From contig CM074864.1 of the NCBI GenBank assembly GCA_037501455.1, positions 59,332,001 to 59,396,000 of the forward strand: a stretch of 64,000 bases of DNA, in the 5' to 3' direction. Shown piece after piece: positions 34,411 through 45,419 of this stretch; the first letter of the stretch is position 1, and each line of letters starts with the position of its first letter. The translations under genes were made by a program, and so were the position numbers. This stretch comes from Lantana camara. Its lineage: Eukaryota > Streptophyta > Magnoliopsida > Lamiales > Verbenaceae. The notes beneath the pieces were generated by a model. That model worked only from the letters and a program-made list of their open reading frames with translations. It made no database searches and was not told where the DNA came from.

Positions 34411-37280
34411 ATGGCAAACGACGACAATCAAAGGTAAGTTAGATTTCGGTTCGTACGAAGTGTTTTCGGAACCCTATTCTGCGTTTTCACTCTCTACCCA
34501 CCTGGGTTTGGCTTTGTTATCTTCGTGGGTTTAATACAGAACAACTTCTAACCTGTTTTGGACGCCAATACAAAATGTCCATATGGTATTTGAACTCATC
34601 CTTGATTGATTCGACGTTAAAAAATGATCGTGGGCTTTCTTCATTCTCTTAACAGTGGTCGATTACTAGATTAAAAGTATCTATTGATAGATCATACCAA
34701 TGTCGAGTGATAGATCCTTTTTTTCTCTTTTTTTTTTATTGCATGCATGGTTTATTTTTTCCATGCAACGTGTTTCTATAGGGTTTTCTTAATTCAATAG
34801 CCCATGATTCATTTGATCGCGTGCTTGATTGATATATATCTAGTGCTAGATCATGATATTCTAGTGCTAGATCATGTATCGCGCACTGGAATACATATAT
34901 CTAGCATTCGATCCCTTTTTTTTCTTTTTTTTTTTACTGCATGCATGGTTTATTTTTTCCATACAACGTGTTTCTATAGGGTTTTCCTGATTGAATAGCC
35001 CATGATTCATTTGATCGCGTGCTGGATGATTCTTATGCATGTATGGATAATTAAATATTCTTTCCTACTGTGTACAGGACGTTTGTTGTTGGAGTTGAAT
35101 TTGGAGCGTGGCAAGAAGAATCCACTCGTTGGAATTGGATTGCGGACAAAAAGCAAACAACTGCTCTTGTTGTCACCAATCAGACTACATTTCGAATGTT
35201 GATAAGTGATGTTCTTGAACAATCAGGACTTGCTTGCTCCCATGATGACGTACATGTGAAATATTTTCTTTCAAGTGCACCTCCAACTAGTCATCTAACT
35301 GAAATAAAGTCTGATCGGGACCTTCAAGTTTACTTCACAGATATCCATCCTCAGGGCTAGAGGCCGATCTTGAATGTTTCTTTTGATAGGAGGGAGAGTC
35401 AAACAGAATCCGTATGGGAAGGGACAACAGTGTTCACTACATCTTAGGATGATAATGATCAATACGAACATAATTATGAGGATTTCACCCTTCCTGATAA
35501 CAACGATGACGACTGGACTCTTCGTGATAACAACGATGAAGATTGTACCCCAGCTTTTCATGATAAAAATGATGAAAACTGGATCCCATCTCTTCCTGAT
35601 AACAACGACGAAGACGTCTCTCAGCCTAATGGTGTAAACGAAGAAATTGTAAAGTGTGGGACCGAAGCAGATCTTCAACATCCCTCTGAGGAAGAAGTGC
35701 CCAATGAATATATTAATGAGGAAGAAGCCATCGTCTGTTAATATAATCCAGAGGTCGGGATTGAAAGACATACGTGGGATGATGGTTCAGGTTTTAAGGA
35801 TGACGAAGAGTTTAAAAACAAACAAGAAGCCGTTCTAAAATTCAACATAGTTGCATGTAAGGGAAGCTTCCAATTCAGAACACTAAAATCATCAAAGTCC
35901 CTTCTGGTTCTGCGATGTTGTTGCAATGATTGCAAATGGTGGGTTCGGTGTGTTAAATCTCACAATTCTGACAGATTTTACCTCCGAAAGTATATTCGGA
36001 CTCATAATTGTGGGTTGGAGGAGATAACTAATCATCATCATCAGGCAACAGTCCAAATGATAGGGGAGTTAGTGCAGCATATGTTTCTTGACGGCACACC
36101 AGGCGATATCAAGAAGCACATCGAACTTCAATTGGGCGTGAAGGTTAGCTACTGGAAGTGTTAGATGGGCAGAAATCATGCTAAGAATATTGTCAGAGGC
36201 TCACCGGAGCATGGATATGAAATAATAGATGCATATCGGTATATGCTAACAAGAACGAATGAAGGAAGCATCACTGAGTTGGTTCTTGACACCGAAGGCA
36301 GGTTTCTGCATTTTTTTGTTGCATTTGGCCCTTGCATACGGGGTTTTAAATACATGCACAAGGTGTTAGCCGTTGACGGTTGCTTCTTGAAGGGTAAATA
36401 TGACGATACATTGCTTGTGGCTACTGCACAAGATAGTGAGAACCATACGTTTCCTCTTGCATGGGCAGTGGTCGATTCAGAGAATAATGCATCGTGGGAA
36501 TGGTTTTTTAACAATCTAAAAAACATTATACCTGATAGTGCCGATCTCTGTAGAATATCCGATAGACACGTTTCCATAAAAAATGCGATTGCTAAGGTTT
36601 ATCCTACTGTGCACCATAGATTTTGTGCAAAGCACTTGTCGGAGAACTTGAAACAATGGTTTAAAAAGAGTGCGATCCTTGATCCATTTTTCAGGGCAGT
36701 GAAAGCATACACTGTCGGAGATTTCATGGAGCACTACAAAGAGATAGAAAGTCTTCAGAAACGTGATGCGGAACGCTTGAAAGATGAGGTTGGTTTTGAG
36801 TTATGGAGCCGGGTACATTCTAAATCAAACAGGTTTGATGTCCTGACCAGTAACATCGTCGAGTCTATTAATTCTAGGCTACGTGCTGAAAGAGGGTATC
36901 CTATCCATTTTTTGATTGAGTCTATCATACTAATTTTGGGAAAATGGTTCCACGACCGACGAACTGATATGTTGAAGTGCAGTACAATCCTGGTGTCTTC
37001 AAAAGAGAAAGTTCTGCGAATTAATTTGGACAAATCTAAAGGTTGCGTTGCACAACAGTTCAACGCTCATGTATTTTCTGTCCGCGGCCTTGGAGATCCG
37101 GTTATGGTTGACTTGAACAATATGACATGCACATGTGGTGTCTTCCAGGTGGAGAAGATCCCCTGTCCCCATGCATTGTCGGCGTTAAAGAAGTGCAACG
37201 AAGAACATTTTGGACAAAGAAACCCGGCTTTTTTCCCTTGTGATATGTTGATCTCCAAGAGCTACATAAGATGTTACTAA
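34411..37280 (+). pseudogene. MURA-type transposase, unit 2, inactivated
   Basis: Exon 1 is 34411-34433 (MANDDNQR) and exon 2 starts at 35078, exactly parallel to unit 1. In-frame stops occur at 35358-35360 (Trp codon in unit 1 to TAG), about 35444 (Gln to TAG), about 35739 (TAA) and about 36162 (Trp to TAG). The core still has the DDE contexts AVDGCFL, ISDRHVS and VESINSR, and the SWIM finger CTCG...CPHA, but the C-terminal Pro-rich part and zinc knuckle of unit 1 are lost after about 37190. The catalytic part from 36165 to 37280 remains one open frame of 371 codons. Confidence 0.9.
34434..35077 (+). repeat. Transposase intron 1, unit 2, with variant motifs
   Basis: Palindromes such as ATCTATTGATAGAT and ATCTAGTGCTAGAT occur, as well as ATCGCGTGCTTGATT, which mixes the two core types. 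The intron also has an imperfect duplication of about 190 bases (34735-34825 and 34925-35020) beginning GCATGCATGGTTTATTTTTT. Confidence 0.7.
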
Positions 37281-37364
37281 ATTGCGCTTTGGATTTTTTT
37301 CAATTAATTTTTTTACGTCTTGATTTTTTTCCCTGTATTATGTAGATCCCAAAGATATTTAAAG

Positions 37365-37545
37365 GATCCAGTACTAGATTCAATGGATCTATCACTGAGA
37401 TTCAAAGGATCTATCAGTAGATCAAGCAGTGCGTCTCAGGATCTATCACTCGATTTATTTGATCTAGTACTAGAAACCCGGCTGCAAAAAAAGAGTTTTA
37501 AGAATCTAGCACTAGATTCAAAGGATCTAGCACTAGGATTTAATA
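37365..37545. repeat. CTAG-type motif array downstream of transposase
   Basis: About eight motifs of the form ATCTAGTACTAGAT or ATCTATCACTAGAT-like occur in 180 bases, in the same relative place as the GC-type array 22727-23395 in unit 1. Confidence 0.85.
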
Positions 37546-37639
37546 ACATATAACTTCTAATAAAATAAAATATTAACAGAAGAAATATTAACATGTAAAA
37601 TAGTAAGTTGATCTGGTCTTCTTCCTTAATCACAAAATC

Positions 37640-38110
37640 TGTCGTATTTGATTGAAATGTTCATGAAAATCGTCATTTCCGTAGGACTTGTTGCCAAACA
37701 GTAACAATCAATAGATTTCTTTGTTTGGCCTTGCAAAAGATCGTTATACATTGTAGAAGAACTATGCAATGTGCAATACAGAAGATAGTTTTGAGATGCT
37801 TCGTGCAACCTTTGCATAACAATGGAAAGAAACCCTTGAAAATGCAATTGAAGCTTTATTATAGATTTATTATACATGTATAATAAATCTTCAATTGCAT
37901 TTTCAAGGGTTTCCTTCCATTGTTATGCAAAGGTTGCACGAAGCATCTCAAAACTATCTCCTGTATTGCCCATCGTATAGTTCATCTACAACGAGTAAAC
38001 ACCTCATGGACCAAATAAAGAAACACCTATTGATTCCTACTGTATGGCGGAAATCATACAGCAAACATGATAATTTTCAAGAGCAATTCAAACTAATAGG
38101 GCAGACTCTC
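37640..38110. repeat. Long inverted repeat, unit 2
   Basis: The arms are about 235 bp and meet at a perfect 24-bp palindrome (37865-37888) centred on ACATGT. Matching phrases include AATGCAATTGAAG, AAGGTTGCACGAAGC and CAATGGAAAGAAACCC. It is the counterpart of 23440-23945 and is, if anything, better paired. Confidence 0.88.
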
Positions 38111-38275
38111 AAAGATTTGCGCAGGATTTTTGGCCTTAAGCGGGGGAGGAAGAGAGAGAGGATGAGGAGTAGAGGCAGAGGAAGAGGAGGGGGAGCGGAA
38201 GCAAGGAATGCCGGCGGCTACGGCAGAGAAAAAAAAGATGGAATTGAAAGGAATTTAGGGCTTAGTGCGGTTTAA
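37895..38275 (+). CDS. Small ORF on the inverted-repeat arm, unit 2
   Basis: A 126-codon frame sharing WRKSYSKHDNFQEQFKLIG with the unit 1 frame. It then diverges into an Arg/Gly-rich tail. The family is unknown. It may be a small gene or a by-product of a conserved RNA foldback. Confidence 0.35.
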   Translation: MHFQGFPSIVMQRLHEASQNYLLYCPSYSSSTTSKHLMDQIKKHLLIPTVWRKSYSKHDNFQEQFKLIGQTLKDLRRIFGLKRGRKRERMRSRGRGRGGGAEARNAGGYGREKKDGIERNLGLSAV

Positions 38276-38439
38276 ATACTTAATATTTTTGGGTGTTTAC
38301 AAAAGCGCCCCTGAAAGTTCTTAATATTACAAAATATTTATAACCGTTAATATAGTAGCTGTTATTATAGTCGTTGGTGGGTTCCTTGGATTTATATTTA
38401 TATAGGTCATTTGATTATCATTTAACGAATTTAAAGATC

Positions 38440-38787
38440 ATGGCAAGTTCAGCTAGCTCTACTTATACCCAGAAAAAAACACTGAGATATAGAAAGGAGA
38501 AGTGCAGGGAATACGATCAGTGGACTACAATAAAGGTAGTGGAGAGAGATAATTTGAATCGGGGAAGACTATTTTATTGGTGCAATCAGCATGGCTTTTC
38601 TCATTGGTGTAACCCCGTGGTCGAAGATCAGTACCCATATAATGACGAAGGTGGTGAGGTTTCGAGCCGGAGGACACCAATCATTATAGCTGGAGGAGAA
38701 CAGAATATGGTGTACAAGTTGGTAGTACGCCAGATGATTCTTTTAACAGTAATTCTGGTTATTTGGATTGTAAAACTCACAATGTAA
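38440..38787 (+). CDS. GRF-type zinc finger membrane protein, unit 2
   Basis: 115 residues, starting at MASSAS to match the unit 1 protein; a longer upstream frame exists but is not conserved. The GRF region reads CREYDQW, then NRGRLFYWCN and GFSHWCNP. The second Cys of the first pair is Tyr here, so zinc binding may be impaired. An Asp/Glu-containing linker and a hydrophobic C-terminus (ILLTVILVIWIV) follow. The frame is open, so the gene may be expressed even if the finger is weakened. Confidence 0.7.
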   Translation: MASSASSTYTQKKTLRYRKEKCREYDQWTTIKVVERDNLNRGRLFYWCNQHGFSHWCNPVVEDQYPYNDEGGEVSSRRTPIIIAGGEQNMVYKLVVRQMILLTVILVIWIVKLTM

Positions 38788-39553
38788 CTGGTGTTGTATT
38801 GTGTAATAAAATCAAATGTAGCAATCGATCGCCAGTATCTATCATTAGATCCTCCATCAGAGTGACCGCTTTTAATTTTTTTTATATTTTTCCAAGCTTC
38901 CAACCGCCAACCGTAGGCTTTTCCACACACACTGCATGTTGATCTTGATAAATTTGGATTTTTCTGGTGCAACATTAGGGTGTAACCCCAAAACCCAAGC
39001 TATTATCATAGACTAGTTCCTTGAGAGTTGGGAGGAACCCCAAGCCTGGGTTCGCCAGGATTGCACACAACCGCCCAAACGTGATGGAACAGGCTCCCCA
39101 AGGGTGTAGGGCAAGATAAGGGACGCTGATCTTCATTTTGGGCCAAAGGGAGGGGCATATCTATCGAGCGATCGCCGATATCTATCACTAGATCCTCCAT
39201 CAGAAGGCGGGCCAAAAGTTGTATGACTGGGACGTTCAAAAAAAGGCGGCAAGCTTTAAATGCATCTGCAATTATGCGATTTTTTATAAATGAAGTAGTG
39301 CTTTTGTCTGACAGTTATGCGATTTTTTATTATTTTATTGTCATTTGCTCAATCCAATCGCAATCATTTCCTTGTTTGTGTAAGAGAGAAAAAGAGAAAA
39401 AAGACTGTTCAACATCTCATACTTTTCTGTTCATCGTCTTCATCTTTGAATCTTCAGAGATCATTTTAAAAAAAAAACTAGGGTTTTCTGGGTTTTCTCC
39501 ATTTCTGTCCATTTGACTTTACCCCTTTTTATCAAAATTTCCAAAAAGTAGAT
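38788..39553. other. Spacer with two motif sites
   Basis: About 38820-38855 and 39165-39200 both carry a phrase with ATCGATCGCC, ATATCTATCA and CTAGATCCTCCATCAGA, a small direct repeat. No gene is seen before the protease start at 39554. Confidence 0.5.
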
Positions 39554-40854
39554 ATGGCATCAGAGGAAGCGAACGTTAACCCCGTCGTAGATTCAGAAAA
39601 AACTCCAGCGCCCATGCAAGATTCCCATGCGCATGATGATAATCACAGTACCAGTACCAGTTCCAGTAACAATGAAGAAGATGTAGCGGCGAGATTTTTT
39701 ATTCAAGAAAATAGGAGTAAGCGCCGCCAAGATGATTCTGGGACTGAGAATGTCATGCCCATGACGCCATATATAGAGGCGGCCCGGAACGAATCTGATA
39801 TGCAGTCAGAGGACATGGAGTCGGAGGTTACCCGCGGCATCGATTTCTCAAAATTCCATTTGCTCCCTCTCTGTGACCATTGCTTCTTCTCGTCAAAATT
39901 GAGGATTACAATCCGTGCTTCATGGGAACGCATTACCCCCATTACAAGATTCCTTAAAAAAAACCATGTAAGGCTCGCAAGAGTGTTTAGAAAATATACG
40001 GAGAAGCTTCCTCTAGGTTGGATTAAAGGTTTCTCAGGCACCCTCTTCCATTTTCTCATGATGTACTCCCTTCCAACAGAAAAACAAAACGAACTTTGGT
40101 TCTTGATAGGAGGAAAGCCTGTCAGATTTGGCTTAAGGGAGTTTGCTCTGGTTACCGGGCTTAATTGTGGTTCTGGTGTAATCCCAGAAGGAATTTTCGT
40201 AAGAGGGTGCTCGGAGATAAATGAGATAAGAAGGTTAAGGATACGGAGTTGGAGCCCCTGTTAAAAAATACAAATATTGATGTGAGCGATCGCAAGAAAA
40301 TTGCTCTTGTGCTCTTCGTTCAATATATTTTGCTTGGGGTTGAGAAGGGAAGAGTGGTGAAAATGGATTATATTTGTTTTGCCAGTGATTTGAAGTTTTT
40401 CTACAGATACCCATGGGGTCTATTGTCATTCAAAGCGACGATAGACACAATAAAAAAGAGGTTAAGTGATATTGCCAAATGGGATCCTGTGGAAGTGCCT
40501 AAACAGAGGACCTATCATCTTAGCGGTTTTCCTTGGGCGTTACAGGTGAACCTTCGACTCTTCATGATAATAATTTGCATTCGTTAATTTTCTGAGTGGT
40601 TTTGTGTTTTGTGATTAGGCTTGGGCTTACGAAATGTGCCCAACTATAGCAAGTTGTGGGAGTGGACTACAACCTCAAGATGGAACGTCCATGCTGCCAC
40701 TCCCCAGGCTATTTAGATGGATGCAGTCCAAAGGTCTGCCCTTGGAAATGGAGGATCTGTGTGCCCAAATAGATAATCATGGGCTCGAGGTTTGATCTCA
40801 AAAACTAGTGAAATTTATATACGAAAATAATCTAGTTATCGAACATTTCAATCG

Positions 40855-41035
40855 CGTGCTAGTACTAGAACTCTAGTACTAGAACACCTCAATCGCGTGC
40901 TAGATTATTGAGCAAAAACTTTTTTACAAATGCAATCTAGTACTAGAACACCTCATTCGCGTACCAGATTATTAAAGCAAAATTTTTTTTACAAATGTAA
41001 TCTAATACTAGAACCTTCTTTTCGCTTACTCGATC
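40855..41035. repeat. Hybrid and CTAG-type motifs in intron
   Basis: The motifs CAATCGCGTGCTAGTACTAG and AATCGCGTGCTAGATT combine the left half of the unit 1 core with the right half of the unit 2 core. TCTAGTACTAGAAC motifs lie next to them. Confidence 0.8.
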
Positions 41036-41577
41036 TATTTGGTTTTTGACAGCCATTTTTTTATTTTTTATTTTTAAATTATGCATCAGAATCAGGTAGC
41101 CGTCCGTCCATTCTTGTTTCCATCCACCAGGGAGAAAACAATGAGTTATATGTCTGGATTGCAAGAACCTACGGATGTTGATGATGCACCCATTGATGAT
41201 CTGAAACAAATTTTGGAAGGGTGCACCCAGTTGATCATTGGAAATGAATTGCCCCCTCCGCCACTGTATTCAAAGGAGCCAGATCATGATGATGGCAATG
41301 ATTGGTGCCCATCAGTACCTCTATCACTCGCTGCAGAACATACCGATTGGGGCAATTATTGGTGCACACCACCCCCACCAGACACAACAACCAACCCACC
41401 CAGTCCAACAACACCCCCAAATGTCACTGGATCCCCCACAACACCCTCAGGAGCTGCTGCATTTAAACTTCCTCCAGAAATTCAACAGTTTATGGATAAC
41501 CTTCTCTCCAAAACAGATGCTAATTACGAATCTACAAAGGTATTTTTGGATAAAATATTGCAGCATTTGGAGAAAGC

Positions 41578-42480
41578 TAGGGCTGTCAATGGATCGGATT
41601 TTAATCCGAATCCGATCTGAATCCGATCCGAATTTCGGTATATTCGATCGATAAAAAAGTTCGATGGATCATATCCGATTATAAATATCCATTATTCAAA
41701 ATAAATAGAGCGAATATGGAATTACCCAATCCGATCCGTTAAAGATCCGAATCCGATTTATAAATTATTTATTAAATTAATTATTTTATACATATGTAAT
41801 ATATATGTGTGTGAGATTGTGTGCGCGTCTTCCCATTAATATGAAGATTAATAATATATATATCTTATATTTTTTGAAAATTAAAATAAAAAGTGTAAAT
41901 CTGCCCCATTAATTATCAATGCATATCAAGGTGCCCTGGTCCCATTAATTATCAATGCACTCCAAAGTTTTCCCATCTGGTCATCTCCATTGCCTTTCCC
42001 CATGTTCTCCACGTTCATCTCCTCCGCCGCACCATCTCCGCCGTCCAACATCGTTCCTGACCACCGCCGATTCCGAGCACTATATCGTTGCCAACAACTC
42101 GACCGCTAGCCACCGCTAAGTTTTCCACTACCACCGCCGCTAAACACCACCAAACGCCGCAGCCACCATCGCCGTCGATAGTCGAGCAACCTCTGCAACA
42201 GATCTGAGTTCCCCGGAGATAGATTGTCATAGATATTTCTCTCGTTCCTTCTGGATTTGCTCTTAAATTTTTTTTTCTCAGATCTGGAAGGGGCATTTTC
42301 CTTTTTCTTTCTCGGATCGGATTTTTTCACCGGATAATCCGATCCACTATCAGTCGAATTTGGTTGGGATGAATCCGAATCCTATAGGATCCGGATCCGG
42401 ATTCGGTTTTTGTATCTAACAATCGGATTCGGATTCAGAAATCTCGAGTCCGATCCGAATTCGACCCGTTGACAGCCCTA
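41578..42480. mobile_element. Non-autonomous hAT element, 903 bp, in a protease-gene exon
   Basis: The ends are TAGGGCTGTCAA and TTGACAGCCCTA, a perfect 12-bp inverted repeat. Both flanks read GAGAAAGC, a perfect 8-bp target duplication (41570-41577 and 42481-42488). Internal sequence is rich in GGATCCGAAT and ATCCGATCC phrases at both ends, and no transposase frame is present. It inserted into the exon encoding the linker between DUF1985 and the Ulp1 domain. Confidence 0.95.
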
Positions 42481-42969
42481 GAGAAAGCGGCCCAAGACAA
42501 GGCCCGCGGTAATGTAATGGAGCAGCAGGAGTTGGAGGCCCCTAAAAGTACAAGCAGAACAAGACCAAAGAGAACTAAAAGACGGGCCGCATACCTCCTC
42601 TGTCCATATACTGCGGCCCAATATAAACGGATTTGCACGGCTAGAGCAAGAGCCATAGCCAGAGCTACACAACCAACCACCTTGGAGGCTCAGCCACAGG
42701 TTGTCCATCAGCCTTTTCCGGAAGAGGAAGAAACTGCAGCTGACATTCCTCTTACTCTCACCAAATGGTTTTCCAAAATGGGAGAGAATTCAACTTCCAG
42801 CTCCTTATACCACTGGGCTTTCAGTGCCAACCCACAAGAGCGAATTCGAGGAAAGACTCATGAGTTTAACAATAAAGAACTGCAAGTCCTCCTCACAACG
42901 GGAAAATGGTTGCACTCCGAGGTAAAAAAATTTACAATAACAAATATAGCAAAACATAAATGTGTAGTA

Positions 42970-43990
42970 GTACTAGATTTCCCCTATCTATCACTATACC
43001 CTTATGTATCGAGTACTAGATTTCCCCTATCTATCACTAGATATCTGTATATCGATTACTAGATTTACCATATCTATCACTAGATCCTTATCTATCTAAT
43101 GTTAGATTGCCCCTGTATATCAATCGATCCCTTTATTTATTATTTTTTTGTTTTGGCCTAACAAATTATTTTCGTTCACACCATTTCAGCATGTGGCAGA
43201 GTGTTTGGTCAATTTAAGGATTAAACAGAAGACACCCGTGAATCTATATGCTTAGGATTGTAGGGCCCTTGACGAGACCTTCTTCCAAGATCTTAAGGTG
43301 AATTACTACGTGGCAAGGGGGCTCATTGATGAGGATGATTCTGTAGGGATTGGCGAAGATGGCAATATCATGATTCTCAGAAGGGCAAATAAGGCGAAGA
43401 GTGTCAGGGGTGCTGCCAGGGGTGGCAAGGCTGGCAGGAGTGTGAAGAATACAGAGAACATTGACCTCCAAAACTGCGGATCATTCAATGGAGGCGGTGA
43501 AGGGCATTTGGAATGTTCCCTTCAAATGGCAGTCCAATGTTCTGGATCACACAAGACCTGCTGCATCACCATCACTGCATAGAGAGCCTTGAGACGGAGC
43601 AAATAAATTTTACGGTACAGTAAATGTTGGAAACTCTCACTGGATTGTCGTGGAGATTCTGATTAACGAGGAAACGATCAGGATATATAACAGCACCTCT
43701 GCACCACTTGATGCAAGGAACTACCAAATTGCCTTGAATCATCTATGTGTCTTCTTCCCCAGACTATTGGCACAGACTGGAAAGTTCCAGCATTTGGGCA
43801 GCAAGCTCACCAGCATCTGGAAGCTGAAACTTGTGGAGAACAGCCCAAAAAATACACGAAGGTACATAAAGAATATTTATTAACTGAAAATAATATAGAA
43901 AAAACTTCCATATCTAGTACTAGATTATCCTTATCTAGTACTCGATTTTCCTTATCTAGTACTCGATTGCATCTTTCTATAACTTGATCA
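42970..43990. repeat. CTAG-type motifs in two protease-gene introns
   Basis: 42970-43125 holds repeated CTATCTATCACTAGAT phrases, and 43905-43990 holds repeated TTATCTAGTACTCGATT phrases. The exon between them (43190-43861) contains none. Confidence 0.75.
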
Positions 43991-44362
43991 CACTGTTCTC
44001 GTAGTAGATTTCCCTTAGCGAGCAAGCGACCCTTGAACTTTGATTTCATTTCATTTGCTACTTTTGCAGTGGAGATTGTGGAATCTACACGTTGTGTTGC
44101 ATTGAACTTCTTATGCAGGGGATGTCACTAGATCTGCTGAAGGACGATCATATCCCCTTTTTCAGATATCGTTTTGCCTCCGAGATATATTTTAGATTAG
44201 ATAATTTCAAATACTAGAATATTTCTTTTTATTATTGTTAATTAGGGGGTTTAGATCTTGATTTTGGATAAATGTAAATATACAAAATCAATAATAATTC
44301 TACAAATTGATAACTTGTATTAAAAAAAAAAATAAAAGTAGGCATAGTACAAAAAACATAAA

Positions 44363-44987
44363 TTATGGGAGAGGAGGATGAAACTGATTCACTTCATCCG
44401 GATCATAATGAGGGTTGTTGGAATTAACACTCTCCTCGCCGACAATTCCAACGATGTCTGAGTTCCTATCCTCAATGCGGTCTGCGTGGAGGTGGTCCTC
44501 TTCGCCTTCCAACAGGCGTGCCTCATGCACCTTGAAGATAAAACGAAGTTCGTCGTAGAAAGGGCATCCGCGCACCATGATCTCCAAATGCGATCGAATT
44601 ACCTATGTAAATACGTTACACTAGTACAGTCAAAAAATGAACAACATCTAAAGAAAATGATTGAGTATGATTTCGCCTTACATCCATAGTATTCCCATTC
44701 TTATATGCATCGAAAACAATTCGGCCATTTTTGCGATCCTCAGCCAAGTACACACCAGGACAAGCCAAGTAACTACAGAAGTTGTAAAAATTTTTCCGCT
44801 TTGCTTTCACCCACGCTATAACATCTTCGGGCCAATATCTGCGTTTGAATCGATCTGACAATTCAATGGACAATAGAACAAGGCCTGAATAGAAGACTTC
44901 TAGTTGCGAAACTTGGTTATCTGCGGCATACTATCGAAGACGTTCAACCATGTACACTTCAACTGCTCCCTCAATCGGTGCTACCAT
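44363..44987 (-). pseudogene. Unknown two-exon gene, unit 2 copy 1
   Basis: Exon 1 is 44987-44682 and exon 2 is 44602-44363. It has the same layout as 31663-32297. Conserved pieces are YMVERLR, QLEVF, LACPGV, YDELRFIFKVHEARLLEGEE and a DPDEVNQ end. An in-frame TAG follows VERLR (44931-44933), so this copy is broken. Copy 2 lies directly upstream on the same strand. Confidence 0.6.
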
Positions 44988-45419
44988 GACTTTGATTCTG
45001 ATTATCAAGTATATGAAATATGGTAGAGAGTGAGAAGAAGACAACATATATTTATACAGGTAAGAGGCAGAAAGAAAGAAAGTGTAACCCAATCGTCGCG
45101 CCCTTTTGGTATTCAAAATTGGTCAGCCAAAATACGGGAAAGTGTGATTGCAGCTTTTTATTTAATGTAGACGCCCTTTCGGCTTTCTGGGAACTTCACA
45201 ATCTAACGTATAAAAATCAACCGATTTACTTTATTTTAAGCCTTGTAAATATTTAATTTATTATATTGTAAGTGAATGAAATGCATTTGAACAACAACAG
45301 AAGTTATTGCATTAAATAAAATCAACAAAGTGCACTTAGTCCAGTGATAGATTGAACCCTTCTATCACGTGATCTTTTGTGTCCTTTTTACAAATTAATG
45401 AGGCTACCAACATCAAAAC

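Larger units (their letters stand above)
39554..44217 (+). pseudogene. DUF1985 + Ulp1-like protease gene, unit 2, damaged and interrupted
   Basis: Exons inferred: 39554-40545, 40619-40789, 41090-41577 plus 42481-42921 (split by a hAT element), 43190-43861 and 44070-44217. DUF1985 similarity runs from about 39850 to 40789. The basic block RPKRTKRRAAYLLCPYT and the Ulp1 domain (H in GNSHWIVVE, C in SGDCGIY) are conserved. Lesions: frameshift near 40235, TAG near 43253, frameshift near 43475 and TGA near 43592. The catalytic Asp position reads IYNS instead of the VYDS of unit 1, so the triad is lost. Intron positions are mostly the same as in unit 1, but the first unit-1 intron is absent here. 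Confidence 0.85.
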
